NCBI GenBank assembly: GCA_946611025.1
Contig: CAMOCR010000002.1
Span: forward strand, 1 to 27,512
Length of the DNA: 27,512 bases
Direction: 5' to 3'
Source of the DNA: an uncultured Alphaproteobacteria bacterium
GTDB lineage: Bacteria; Pseudomonadota; Alphaproteobacteria; Rs-D84
The translations under genes and the position numbers were made by a program. Each line of letters begins with the position of its first letter. Position 1 is the first letter of the stretch. This document shows positions 1-7,790 of this stretch, one piece after another. Under the pieces are notes generated by a model, which worked only from the letters and a program-made list of their open reading frames with translations, did no database searches and was not told the DNA's origin.

Positions 1-60
1 GGGTCAGTATCACCCACGCAACACGTTGCGCGGGGCCCGATTGCCCGGGATGACACAGGG
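1..60. repeat. GC-rich non-coding scrap, possible dispersed repeat
   Basis: This first stretch is far richer in GC than the rest of the window. It holds a near-perfect hairpin, CGCAAC-AC-GTTGCG (about 17-30), and a CCCGGGATGACA-like run (about 44-55). The run reminds me of dispersed CCCGGG-type elements of alphaproteobacteria, but I cannot confirm that. No gene or terminator is clear. It could also be the trailing end of an upstream transcript. Confidence 0.2.
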
Positions 61-107
61 GATTTTATCGCGAACGCCCCGCCCCGAAACACAAGCGTAA
101 AAAACAC

Positions 108-135
108 TTGACAAACAATATATTTTGGCTATATT
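108..135 (+). promoter_or_regulatory. Sigma70-type promoter
   Basis: TTGACA at 108-113 and TATATT at 130-135 are separated by 16 nt. The predicted start of transcription is near 142. An in-frame TTG at 125 lies inside this promoter, which supports the ATG at 170 as the gene start. Confidence 0.65.
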
Positions 136-169
136 TACATTAAACTTATACAAACCAAGGGATTTGTCC

Positions 170-1015
170 ATGTTGAAAAAAAAGAAATTAAATGTTGCCG
201 CGCGCCGTGTTCAGCGCAACGCAACCGCACGTCGTAATGCAAAACGCCGCACCACATTTTGGGGTCGCGTTTGGAATGTCATTTGTTGGCCGTTCCGCAA
301 AATTGCACAATTTATTCGTTGGATTTGGCGCAATCTGTGCGCGGTTGTGCGTTGGATTTGGAAACAGATTTGTCGCGTGGCAAAATGGTTGTGGACAGCA
401 ATCTGTGGCATCAATTTGATTGGATTATTGAATTTGGCATTGTTGGTCGCAATTATCGTATTGTTTTCAATGCTGATTATTGATGTTATCAATTGCAACA
501 AAAAGCCCGTTGTTATTGTTGCAGACCCGGTACCAGAATCGGTAATTAAATCGGGCGTGGCACCGGTTGCAGAACCAACGGCAAAACCTGTGCGCGCATC
601 GGCGGGATATATCCGTCCACGCACAAACACATTGCCAATTGCACGCGATGCAAAAACAAATAAAATGGTTGCCGAACCAATTCGCGTGACAACCCAAGAA
701 CCAAACCCGGTTGCCGAAAAACAAATCGCAAAATGCAATGAAAAAATGTATGGCGATGTCGTTATTGAAAACCGTGGCGATGCAAAATTGTTAAGCAATG
801 GTTTGGAAATCAACGGCAATTTGTATTTGCAAAATATGAACAAATATGTCCTGCCATGCGATATTAAAATTACCGGCAACATGTTCATCCGTGATGTAAG
901 AATGTTGCAATTCTGTGGCGATTTTGAAATCACCGGCAACATTTATGTTTCACCACGTTCATCGTTTGGCCCAATTCCACGCACTGCGCGTTTGGGCGGC
1001 CAGGTGATTTTATAA
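170..1015 (+). CDS. Trp-rich membrane-anchored protein with bactofilin-like beta-repeat C-terminus
   Basis: I do not recognise this 281-aa protein as a named family. It has four visible parts. A very basic N-terminus (residues 1-35) rich in Lys and Arg comes first. A Trp-rich amphipathic section (about 38-80) follows, in which an 11-residue unit of the form RWIWRNLCAVV recurs about three times with regular Trp and Cys. One strong transmembrane segment (about 82-105) is next, then a Pro/Val/Ala linker. The C-terminus (about 190-281) has spaced units such as LEINGNLYLQN, IKITGNMFIRD and FEITGNIYVSP, which resemble beta-helix turns of bactofilins or polymer-forming proteins. The ATG at 170 has AAGGGA upstream and lies after the promoter. 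It sits alone before a terminator. An inner-membrane scaffold role is inference. Confidence 0.75.
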   Translation: MLKKKKLNVAARRVQRNATARRNAKRRTTFWGRVWNVICWPFRKIAQFIRWIWRNLCAVVRWIWKQICRVAKWLWTAICGINLIGLLNLALLVAIIVLFSMLIIDVINCNKKPVVIVADPVPESVIKSGVAPVAEPTAKPVRASAGYIRPRTNTLPIARDAKTNKMVAEPIRVTTQEPNPVAEKQIAKCNEKMYGDVVIENRGDAKLLSNGLEINGNLYLQNMNKYVLPCDIKITGNMFIRDVRMLQFCGDFEITGNIYVSPRSSFGPIPRTARLGGQVIL

Positions 1016-1049
1016 AATACCAGTTTTCATGTAAACATCCCCTGTATAA

Positions 1050-1078
1050 AAAACGGCTGTTGATTTCAGCCGTTTTTT
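1050..1078 (+). terminator. Rho-independent terminator
   Basis: CGGCTG at 1054-1059 pairs with CAGCCG at 1067-1072 around a 7-nt loop, with A-rich 5' flank and a run of six T. It lies 35 nt after the stop of the Trp-rich membrane protein. Confidence 0.85.
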
Positions 1079-1103
1079 ATTTGTGTATTTATTATCTTTT
1101 TTG

Positions 1104-1112
1104 TGATATAAT
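1104..1112 (+). promoter_or_regulatory. Extended -10 promoter
   Basis: TGA at 1104-1106 directly precedes TATAAT at 1107-1112, an extended -10 element. No good -35 box is seen. The same TGTGATATAATATA string appears before the outer-membrane gene at 5929 on the other strand. Confidence 0.6.
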
Positions 1113-1139
1113 ATACCCGTTCAAACAAAAGGAAGAAAA

Positions 1140-1349
1140 ATGAGCACTTTTGAAAAAATCTTGAAAGTCTTGGCGAAAAACTTGGGGCTGACAATCGTTT
1201 TGATTTTGTCGGTTTGCCTGTTCGCATGGTTTTCGGGCGGGTTGATTTCCGGCTTAATCACGGCGGCATCTGCATTTTTGGCATTTACGTCGGGGGAAAT
1301 GCTGTACAAGGAATTCAAAAAGCCGGCATCAAAATCTAAAAAGAAATAA
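1140..1349 (+). CDS. Small two-helix membrane protein, unknown
   Basis: This is a 69-aa protein of unknown function. The N-terminus (1-13) is short and amphipathic. It is followed by two hydrophobic stretches, about residues 14-32 and 34-52, with a Gly-Gly turn between them. The tail from about 58 is strongly basic and Lys-rich. GGAAG is placed 7 nt before the ATG. It is a single-gene unit between its own extended -10 promoter and a shared terminator. It could be a YtxH-like or other small inner-membrane protein, but I see no motif that decides this. Confidence 0.7.
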   Translation: MSTFEKILKVLAKNLGLTIVLILSVCLFAWFSGGLISGLITAASAFLAFTSGEMLYKEFKKPASKSKKK

Positions 1350-1360
1350 GAAAATAAAAA

Positions 1361-1388
1361 CACCGCCCAATCGGGCGGCGTTTTTTAT
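1361..1388. terminator. Bidirectional terminator
   Basis: CCGCCC at 1363-1368 pairs with GGGCGG at 1373-1378 around AATC. T-runs lie on both sides when read on the respective strands. It serves the small membrane gene from the left and secG from the right. Confidence 0.85.
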
Positions 1389-1398
1389 TTATACATTA

Positions 1399-1737
1399 TT
1401 ATTCTGTGACCGTTGCTGGTTCCGCCGGTGTTTCACTGATGGGCGCATTTGCTGTTTCTTGGGTCACGATTTCATTACGCAATTCGCTTTGTTGTGATTT
1501 GATATCTGCATTTGATGAAACCAATGCCAACGCCGCACACAAAATAAAGAATATCACCGCCAACCATGCCGTCAGCCGTGTCAGGAAATTTCCCGCCGCC
1601 GCGCCGGTCAACATGCCGCCCAGCATCGCTGATGCCGATGAACCGGACATGCCGCTGCCTTCGGATTTCTGTAATAAAATCAAACCAACCATGAATACCG
1701 AAACGATAATTAATAAAACCAATAAAATTGAAAACAT
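1399..1737 (-). CDS. secG: Preprotein translocase subunit SecG
   Basis: SecG is the small accessory subunit of the SecYEG channel in the inner membrane. The 112-aa protein has the family layout. A first membrane segment (about 2-21) is followed by the conserved LLQKSEGSG loop (21-29), a Gly/Ala/Ser-rich cytosolic loop, and a second membrane segment (about 54-74). A low-complexity tail rich in Glu, Ala, Pro and Thr follows. AAGGAA lies upstream of the ATG. It follows rnc by 45 nt on the same strand and ends at a bidirectional terminator, so lepB, rnc and secG probably form one export-related transcript. In many bacteria secG sits elsewhere, for example next to tpiA or pyrG. Confidence 0.92.
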   Translation of the reverse strand: MFSILLVLLIIVSVFMVGLILLQKSEGSGMSGSSASAMLGGMLTGAAAGNFLTRLTAWLAVIFFILCAALALVSSNADIKSQQSELRNEIVTQETANAPISETPAEPATVTE

Positions 1738-1782
1738 GTTTTTTCCTTATTTTCTTGTGCCTTGATTCTAGCCACCCGCAAA

Positions 1783-2415
1783 TCAAATTGCAAGTATTTT
1801 CAACAATGCCGCCGCGGCGTTTATACTGGCAACCTTTTTCGATGCGCCCGCACCGGTTGCCGTTTTGCCCATTGCCGTCACGCGAACATTGAATGTCGGG
1901 CTGTGCGGTGCGCCGGTTGATTCCAGAAATTCATACACCGGCAATGCCCCCGCCGATTCGCGCTGAACCAATTCTTGTAGTTGTGTTTTGGGGTCTTTTG
2001 GTGCGACCGCATCAGCCGCCGCCAAATCGCGCCATATCCCCAGAATCACATTACGTGCAACATCAAAACCGCCATCGATAAAAATTGCACCAAAAATCGC
2101 TTCTACCGTGTTTGCCAACATGTGATTTATGCGCCCCGCGGTCATATGTCCATGATGCACACGGTTTATCAAATTCATTTTGTCTGCGACCATCGCCAAT
2201 GTTTCAGTCGAAACCAGCATCGCATGACGCCGCGCCAGTTCGCCTTCGGCTTCGTTCGGGTACATTTGATACAGCAATTCCGCCACCGTCAGCCCCAACA
2301 CACGATCGCCCACAAATTCCAACCGTTCATTGTTATGTGCGGCATTTGCCCCACTTTGCGTCAGTGCGGTTTCCAACAATGATTCATCATTAAATTTGTA
2401 ATTTATTTCAATCAT
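1783..2415 (-). CDS. rnc: Ribonuclease III
   Basis: RNase III cuts double-stranded RNA during rRNA and mRNA processing. The 210-aa protein carries the signature NERLEFVGDRVLGL (residues 29-42), which supplies Glu33 and Asp37 of the active site. A second catalytic block, ANTVEAIFGAIFIDGG (101-116), has Glu105. A C-terminal dsRNA-binding domain from about 142 includes TGAGASKKVASINAAA. In the second block the residue that is Asp114 in E. coli (ADTVEA) is Asn102 here, with codon AAC at 2112-2110. Rickettsial RNase III, as I recall it, also has Asn there, so this may be lineage-typical. The start follows the lepB stop by 1 nt, which suggests translational coupling. The era gene often found next is absent. 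Confidence 0.93.
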   Translation of the reverse strand: MIEINYKFNDESLLETALTQSGANAAHNNERLEFVGDRVLGLTVAELLYQMYPNEAEGELARRHAMLVSTETLAMVADKMNLINRVHHGHMTAGRINHMLANTVEAIFGAIFIDGGFDVARNVILGIWRDLAAADAVAPKDPKTQLQELVQRESAGALPVYEFLESTGAPHSPTFNVRVTAMGKTATGAGASKKVASINAAAALLKILAI

Positions 2416-2416
2416 C

Positions 2417-3295
2417 TTAATTTATCCCCATGCCAAATCGACCCCAGCGCATTTTTGACCCCCATGTCCACAGTGCCAACATTGGCGCATAGTAATTATG
2501 TGAATACCATATAAACCACGCCCGACCCAAAACATTATCGCGCGGAACAAATCCAACATGGGCGCGGGAATCGGCGCTGTTGTCACGATTGTCGCCCATG
2601 AAAAAGAAATGATTTTCGGGTACCGTATATGCCGGCGTGTTATCCAGTGGCGCATCATCGGTTGCCTCTATAATACTGTGCACAACGCCATTTGGTAATG
2701 TTTCATCATATTCGGTTAATTTGAACACGCCACATGCACCCGCATATTCATGACAAAATCTGTCAGATTTATATTCAATTGTATAATTAAATGGTGCCGG
2801 TTCATTATTGACCCAAACCTTGTTCCCCTTAATCGACATGTTGTCTTGGTAATATCCAACGCTGCGCAATGATTTTGGCAACATTGCCACAACATATGGA
2901 CGCGGATTTTCGCGTTTAACCGCGACACCATTTATATGCAGCCGACCATTTATCATTTGCACGGTATCCCCCGGAACACCGATTAAACGCTTGATGTAAT
3001 CTTGCCCCTCGTTCGTGGGGTTACGAAACACAACCACATCGCCAACGCGTGGTTCCCGCGCCAAGAAACGTCCATTCCACAATTTCCACGAACCAAATGG
3101 GAATGAATAGCGCGAATAACCATATGACCACTTTTCAACAAAAATATGGTCGCCCACATGCAGTGTCGGTATCATTGACCCAGATGGAATATTAAACGGT
3201 TCCAACAGCAAACTGCGAAAAACAATCGCAATCAGTGCGCCATAAAAAATCGTGTTAAACCATTCGCGTGCAGTGTTTTTATTCTTGGCTGGCAT
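2417..3295 (-). CDS. lepB: Signal peptidase I (LepB)
   Basis: Signal peptidase I removes N-terminal signal peptides from exported proteins at the periplasmic face of the inner membrane. The 292-aa protein has an N-terminal membrane anchor (about 13-32). The PSGSM box follows, with nucleophile Ser40. Next come VGDVVVFRNP (84-93), and DYIKRLIG with the general base Lys102. The late GDNRDNSADSR box completes the family set. AAAGGGA lies 8 nt upstream of the ATG. It heads the lepB-rnc-secG operon, driven by the promoter at 3351-3323. Several exported proteins encoded in this window are likely substrates. Confidence 0.96.
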   Translation of the reverse strand: MPAKNKNTAREWFNTIFYGALIAIVFRSLLLEPFNIPSGSMIPTLHVGDHIFVEKWSYGYSRYSFPFGSWKLWNGRFLAREPRVGDVVVFRNPTNEGQDYIKRLIGVPGDTVQMINGRLHINGVAVKRENPRPYVVAMLPKSLRSVGYYQDNMSIKGNKVWVNNEPAPFNYTIEYKSDRFCHEYAGACGVFKLTEYDETLPNGVVHSIIEATDDAPLDNTPAYTVPENHFFFMGDNRDNSADSRAHVGFVPRDNVLGRAWFIWYSHNYYAPMLALWTWGSKMRWGRFGMGIN

Positions 3296-3322
3296 AATCG
3301 TGTCCCTTTCTTTGACGCGTGT

Positions 3323-3351
3323 ATTTTATAACTTGAATTGCAAGTGTGCAA
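3323..3351 (-). promoter_or_regulatory. Promoter of the lepB-rnc-secG operon
   Basis: Read on the minus strand, TTGCAC (3351-3346) and TAAAAT (3328-3323) are 17 nt apart. It overlaps the divergent promoter of the ComM gene. Confidence 0.6.
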
Positions 3352-3361
3352 GTTTTAATAT
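3333..3361 (+). promoter_or_regulatory. Promoter giving a leaderless ComM transcript
   Basis: TTGAAT at 3333-3338 and TAATAT at 3356-3361 are 17 nt apart. The -10 ends 6 nt before the ATG at 3368, so transcription should begin at or next to the start codon. The stretch ACTTG-AATTG-CAAGT at 3331-3345 is an inverted repeat shared by both divergent promoters. Confidence 0.55.
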
Positions 3362-3367
3362 GCGATT

Positions 3368-4891
3368 ATGATTTCATTAAATTCAATTATTTTTAATGGC
3401 ATGGACGCAACCCGTATCGATGTCCAGGTGCAATTGGCAACAGGCCTGTCAAAACCAGAATTTAACATTATCGGTTTGGCAGACCGCGCCGTCAAAGAAT
3501 CTGCGGAACGCATTCGCAATGTTATTTCGGCACTAAATTTACACATGCCGCCGAAACGTTTGACGGTAAATTTGTCGCCCGCAGATGTTGAAAAATCTGG
3601 TTCACATTTTGATTTGCCGATATTGTGTGGATTGCTGTGTGCGTTTGGGGTTTTATCGCCGGAAAAGTTATCAAATTATGTGATTTTGGGTGAAATTGGT
3701 CTGGACGGCGCAATTGTTCGTACCGATGGTGTTTTACCGGCGGCGGTGTGGGCAATGAAAAATAACATGGGCATAATTTGCCCCGCCGCCCAAGGTGCCG
3801 AAGCCGCCCTGTCGGGTCACAAAAACATTTTGGCACCGGCACATGTTCTGGATTTGATAAATCATTTTAACGGTTCAGTCACACTGGCACAGCCACACAC
3901 AAATGAAATTCAACAATCATCGCAAAAGCCCGTTGGCGATTTTGCCGAAGTTTATGGTCAAGAATCCGCAAAACGCGCAATGGAAATTGCCGCGGCGGGC
4001 GGTCATGCGGTTTTGATGGTTGGTCCCCCGGGGTCTGGGAAAACAATGTTGGCGTCACGTCTGCCGACAATATTGCCAGAAATGACGGCGGATGAAATTC
4101 TGGAAACATCGGTTATTTATTCAATCGCGGGACAATTGGGTGATAAATCGTTGATTACGAATCGTCCGTTTCGCAGTGTACACCACACCGCCAGTCCCGT
4201 ATCGTTGGCGGGCGGCGGCAGCGATGCCAAGCCCGGCGAAATATCATTGGCACACAACGGGGTTTTGTTCTTGGATGAATTGCCCGAATTTGACCGCGCG
4301 ACACTGGAAATATTGCGTCAACCAATGGAATCTGGCAAAATTACAATTTCGCGCGCAAAACGCAATGCGACATACCCCGCGCACTTTCAATTGATTGCGG
4401 CAATGAACCCATGTCCATGTGGACATTTGGGTAATGCCGCCCTGGCCTGTTCACGCGCCCCCAGATGCGCCGAAGCATACCAGAACAAAATATCGGGACC
4501 GCTGCTTGACCGAATTGATTTACATGTTGATGTCGATGCAGTTAACCCATGGGATATGAAACCAACCACCGACACACCGGTTGAAACCAGTGCCCAAATT
4601 CGCGCACGCGTTGTCGCGGCACGTCAACGACAAATCGCACGTCAGGGGAAAATGAACGCGATGCTGGACGGTGCAGAACTAAATGCGGCAGCACCATTGT
4701 CAAATGAACTGACCGAATTTTTGAATACGGCGGCGGAAAAGATGTCAATGTCGGCACGCGGCTATAATCGCATTAAACGCATTGCGCGCACAATTGCCGA
4801 TTTGCGTGGTGCACCCGATATTGAAATGGCAGACCTTGCCGAAGCACTGTCATACCGCCCCATCGGTCGCGGCAAATATGGGGTTAAATAA
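3368..4891 (+). CDS. comM: ComM/YifB family AAA+ ATPase (Mg-chelatase-like)
   Basis: Members of this family are ring-forming AAA+ helicases; ComM promotes branch migration of donor DNA during natural transformation. The 507-aa length is normal. Seen in order are the N-terminal ChlI-like domain (about 1-170), Walker A GPPGSGKT (219-226), Walker B VLFLDE (299-304), and the four-Cys-type NPCPCGH segment (347-353). A C-terminal block with RGYNRIKRIARTIADLRG near 470 completes it. No Shine-Dalgarno site precedes the ATG, and the -10 box ends 6 nt before it, so the mRNA is probably leaderless. It is divergent from lepB. Competence genes are not seen nearby, so a role in transformation here is inference from the family. 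Confidence 0.94.
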   Translation: MISLNSIIFNGMDATRIDVQVQLATGLSKPEFNIIGLADRAVKESAERIRNVISALNLHMPPKRLTVNLSPADVEKSGSHFDLPILCGLLCAFGVLSPEKLSNYVILGEIGLDGAIVRTDGVLPAAVWAMKNNMGIICPAAQGAEAALSGHKNILAPAHVLDLINHFNGSVTLAQPHTNEIQQSSQKPVGDFAEVYGQESAKRAMEIAAAGGHAVLMVGPPGSGKTMLASRLPTILPEMTADEILETSVIYSIAGQLGDKSLITNRPFRSVHHTASPVSLAGGGSDAKPGEISLAHNGVLFLDELPEFDRATLEILRQPMESGKITISRAKRNATYPAHFQLIAAMNPCPCGHLGNAALACSRAPRCAEAYQNKISGPLLDRIDLHVDVDAVNPWDMKPTTDTPVETSAQIRARVVAARQRQIARQGKMNAMLDGAELNAAAPLSNELTEFLNTAAEKMSMSARGYNRIKRIARTIADLRGAPDIEMADLAEALSYRPIGRGKYGVK

Positions 4892-4911
4892 AAGTTCAAA
4901 TATAATAAAGA

Positions 4912-4937
4912 TGTGCCGGCAAAAATGCCGGCACACA
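4912..4937. terminator. Terminator hairpin between convergent genes
   Basis: TGTGCCGGCA (4912-4921) pairs with TGCCGGCACA (4926-4935) around AAAA. The T-run after it is short on the plus strand. It separates the ComM gene from the convergent outer-membrane gene. Confidence 0.6.
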
Positions 4938-4944
4938 TTATTTG

Positions 4945-4972
4945 CACTTTGAACTTTCCACTTTGAACTTTA
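4945..4972. repeat. Short ACTTTGAACTTT repeat pair
   Basis: Two copies of ACTTTGAACTTT lie side by side, separated by CC. An inverted copy, AAAGTTCAAA, is at about 4891-4900 on the far side of the hairpin. The same 7-nt unit forms four perfect tandem copies in the bamE start region (19862-19889). Confidence 0.6.
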
Positions 4973-4975
4973 ATC

Positions 4976-5929
4976 CTAGAATTCCCAACGGAACCCGAAC
5001 AAGAACGCCGAATACAAAACATTTTCTGCATGGAACCAATCGCGTGATTGTGTTCCGCTTTCATTAGACAGTGCCCATTTTATTTTCGGTAAATATATAA
5101 AACGGAACCCCGCATCCAAGAAAAACGATTCCGATACTCCATATGAAAAACCAAATGTCACAACACCCGCCAAATTAGATGATGATTTTTTCGCCGTATA
5201 AAATTGCAACATGCCAGATTCGTCTAATTCACCAAATTTCTGCAAATCCCAATATCCAGACAAATCACCATACGAATCAGATAAATTCAAAACAGTGTCC
5301 GTATCGGCATACCCCAAACCAAATCCAGCATATGGAATTACCTTACGCAGCGGTTTTGCCCAACCGTCATAAAAATCATAAATTGCCATTGTCGTTAAAA
5401 CATTTGTTGTCACGGTTGATTGTATACTGCCCGATTCCAGTTTTATTCCAGTAATATTGGGGTCATCACCACCTGTTAACTTCATTTCACCACTGAATAA
5501 CGGCGATGCATTATAATCATTTTCAGATATATAATCCCAGTCAATCTGGAAACGCCATTGTGGTGTCCATGGCAAAACCCATCCAATCGCCAAACCACCG
5601 ATAAATGAAACCGCGCGATAATCTTTATTCATCGGCAATGTACCAATGTTCCCAGTTCCCAGATATTGATACGAACTGCACCCGGTGCCCGCGCATGGGA
5701 AAATTGCACCGTTGTCATAATAGTATTCGGCACCCAATGTACCGACATCATTTTTCATTTTTGCCATGCCATATGAAATACCGCCACGCACCAATATGAT
5801 AAAACGGCGACCGTCATCCTGGTACCCGCTGGTTGTGACATTATCACCGCCATATTCCCAATTTGCACGCGCCGTGGGCAACCCCAGGCACAACAACATT
5901 GGCAAAACAAATAACATTCTCTTCATCAT
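4976..5929 (-). CDS. Outer-membrane beta-barrel protein
   Basis: This is a 317-aa exported protein with a signal peptide of about 22 residues (basic MMKRM, hydrophobic core, cleavage after ARA). The rest has the alternating polar/hydrophobic pattern, frequent Gly and aromatic residues, and the final aromatic ...FGFRWEF that ends in Phe, the usual signature recognised by the BAM machinery. I see no enzyme motif and cannot name a family beyond 'outer membrane beta-barrel'. The ATG at 5929 (or the next one at 5926) is preferred over a GTG at 5956. The GTG lies upstream of the -10 box (5942-5937). The ATG follows that box by 7 nt without a Shine-Dalgarno site, which suggests a leaderless mRNA. 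Confidence 0.82.
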   Translation of the reverse strand: MMKRMLFVLPMLLCLGLPTARANWEYGGDNVTTSGYQDDGRRFIILVRGGISYGMAKMKNDVGTLGAEYYYDNGAIFPCAGTGCSSYQYLGTGNIGTLPMNKDYRAVSFIGGLAIGWVLPWTPQWRFQIDWDYISENDYNASPLFSGEMKLTGGDDPNITGIKLESGSIQSTVTTNVLTTMAIYDFYDGWAKPLRKVIPYAGFGLGYADTDTVLNLSDSYGDLSGYWDLQKFGELDESGMLQFYTAKKSSSNLAGVVTFGFSYGVSESFFLDAGFRFIYLPKIKWALSNESGTQSRDWFHAENVLYSAFLFGFRWEF

Positions 5930-5936
5930 GGCATAT

Positions 5937-5945
5937 ATTATATCA
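5937..5945 (-). promoter_or_regulatory. Extended -10 promoter of the beta-barrel gene
   Basis: On the minus strand TGA directly precedes TATAAT (5942-5937). The distance to the ATG at 5929 is 7 nt, placing the transcript start at the start codon. Confidence 0.6.
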
Positions 5946-5995
5946 CAAAATCCCACCTAATAAAAATGATTTTATTCGCAAATGCGTATTTATAA

Positions 5996-7768
5996 TTATT
6001 TCGCAACAATATCGTGAAAGATTTCCGCCGGTATTGTACCACCCGTTATTTTTGATGACATTGGGGTAAAATTATCATTACCGACCCAGACCCCAATAAC
6101 ATTGTTCCGGGTTGCACCAACAAACCAGGCATCACGATTGTCGTTGCTGGTTCCGGTTTTCCCGCCCAAAACCCCCGCCGCCATCGCGCGATGCCCCGTG
6201 CCACCCGCCGCCACAACATCTGCCAACAATTCGGTCATGTGCGATACGGTTTCCGCCGACAAAACGGTAATTGGATCGGACGGATTGCGTTCATATATAA
6301 CATTTCCGGATGCATCTGTAATTTTTGTAATTGAATATGGTCGCACTGATTCCCCATTGTTCCAAATCACCGCATAGATATTGGTTAAATCCATCAACGA
6401 CATTTCCGATGCCCCCAACACCGTGGAATATTCGCGGCGCAATTTTGTTCCCACGCCCAAGCGCCCCGCCATACCCAACACAGAATCAATTCCATATGTT
6501 TCGGTCAATTTCAGCGGCACCGAATTCACACTTTTTGCAAACGCGGTCGCCAATGTTATGTCGCCATAGTACCGTTCGTTATAATTTTTCGGGTTATAGT
6601 CCCCAATTGCAAACGGCGAATCGTTCACATACGAATCAGGCGTCATTCCATTTTCCAACGCGACCAGATACACCACCGGCTTGAACGCAGACCCCGGTTG
6701 ACGCGCCGCCAAAACACGATTAAATTGACTGGTCTGGTAATCGACACCACCCGACATCGCACGCAATGCACCGTCACGCGACATGGCAACCACCGCCCCC
6801 TGATATTCACCAACACGGCGCGACAAAACCGCGGCAATGTGTTCTTGTAAACCCATATCAAGTGTGGTATACACATATAAATCAGTATTATAATTACCAA
6901 CACGCGAACGCACTTCGTCCAGAACAAAATCTGTCCAATACCGATACTTGTTTGTGTCGGGCGCGGGGGTCGCGGGTGCTAATTTTTTTGCCGCCGCACG
7001 CGCAGTGTTTATATCCACATAACCCTGGCGCACCATTTCGGTTAAAATCACACGCGCACGGGCAATGTTTTTTTCGGGGTTTTTCAGTGGGCTGTATGTC
7101 GTTGGGGCCTTTAACATGGCGGCGATTTGTGCGGCCTGGGCCAGTGTCATTTTTTCCGCCGGCACCTGAAACATAACGCGCGCGGCGGCATCGATTCCAC
7201 GCAGCCCCCCAACCAGCGACACGCGATTCATATACAAATCCAGAATTTGATTTTTATCAAAACGGTTTTCCAGCCAATGCGACAAAATCAGTTCTTGAAC
7301 CTTGCGCGAAATCTTTTTTTCGCGCGACAGAAAAATATTCTTTGCGGTCTGTTGGGTGATTGACGAACCGCCGGCGGCAAAATGCCCACGAAACAGATTA
7401 ACCACCATTGCCCGCAATACACCGCGCGCATCAATTGGGCCATGTTCAAAAAAGCGTTTATCTTCGATGGCAACAATTGCCTGCCATACATGCGGGGGCA
7501 ATTTATCGACCGAAACCGGTACCCCCATAATGCGATTTGCCGCCCGAATCTCATTGCCGTTTTTGTCCAGGAAACTGACCGCGGGGGCGCGTGTTTCATG
7601 CAAAATCGCATCCAGCGATGGCATACGCAAATAAATCACCGCGACATAGCCCGCAATACCAATCGCCGCAACCAAGCACAGATTAAACAAATACACCACC
7701 AACCGCCGCCGAATTGACGGTGCGGGCTTGCGGTTTCTGTTTAATTTTTCATCTGGTTTTCTGGACAA
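5996..7768 (-). CDS. Class A penicillin-binding protein (PBP1A-type)
   Basis: This is a bifunctional peptidoglycan synthase anchored in the inner membrane. After a basic N-terminus and one membrane helix (about 23-46) comes the GT51 glycosyltransferase domain, with AIEDKRFFEHG (Glu102 catalytic) and GGSSITQQTAKN (133-144). The transpeptidase domain has SAFK (Ser360 nucleophile, Lys363), SVN (413-415) and KTGTS (537-541). At about 590 aa it is shorter than classical PBP1A of about 800 aa. A TTG start at 7768 is chosen. AAGGGA lies 7 nt before it and a TGC-TATAAT promoter lies at 7799-7791. The longer reading from an ATG at 7819 begins upstream of that promoter. No lipoprotein activator gene is adjacent. 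Confidence 0.93.
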   Translation of the reverse strand: MSRKPDEKLNRNRKPAPSIRRRLVVYLFNLCLVAAIGIAGYVAVIYLRMPSLDAILHETRAPAVSFLDKNGNEIRAANRIMGVPVSVDKLPPHVWQAIVAIEDKRFFEHGPIDARGVLRAMVVNLFRGHFAAGGSSITQQTAKNIFLSREKKISRKVQELILSHWLENRFDKNQILDLYMNRVSLVGGLRGIDAAARVMFQVPAEKMTLAQAAQIAAMLKAPTTYSPLKNPEKNIARARVILTEMVRQGYVDINTARAAAKKLAPATPAPDTNKYRYWTDFVLDEVRSRVGNYNTDLYVYTTLDMGLQEHIAAVLSRRVGEYQGAVVAMSRDGALRAMSGGVDYQTSQFNRVLAARQPGSAFKPVVYLVALENGMTPDSYVNDSPFAIGDYNPKNYNERYYGDITLATAFAKSVNSVPLKLTETYGIDSVLGMAGRLGVGTKLRREYSTVLGASEMSLMDLTNIYAVIWNNGESVRPYSITKITDASGNVIYERNPSDPITVLSAETVSHMTELLADVVAAGGTGHRAMAAGVLGGKTGTSNDNRDAWFVGATRNNVIGVWVGNDNFTPMSSKITGGTIPAEIFHDIVAK

Positions 7769-7790
7769 GATAAATTCCCTTGGTGTAATT

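Noticed and set aside
125..169. TTG at 125 as the start of the first gene
   Set aside because: It lies within the TTGACA...TATATT promoter; the ATG at 170 has AAGGGA at good distance.
211..942. A 243-aa open frame on the minus strand
   Set aside because: It is antisense to the Trp-rich membrane protein, which has a promoter, a ribosome site and a terminator in the right order. The minus frame has none.
4891..4972. CRISPR-like array from the repeated ACTTTGAACTTT units
   Set aside because: The units are too short, the spacers are missing and no cas gene is near.
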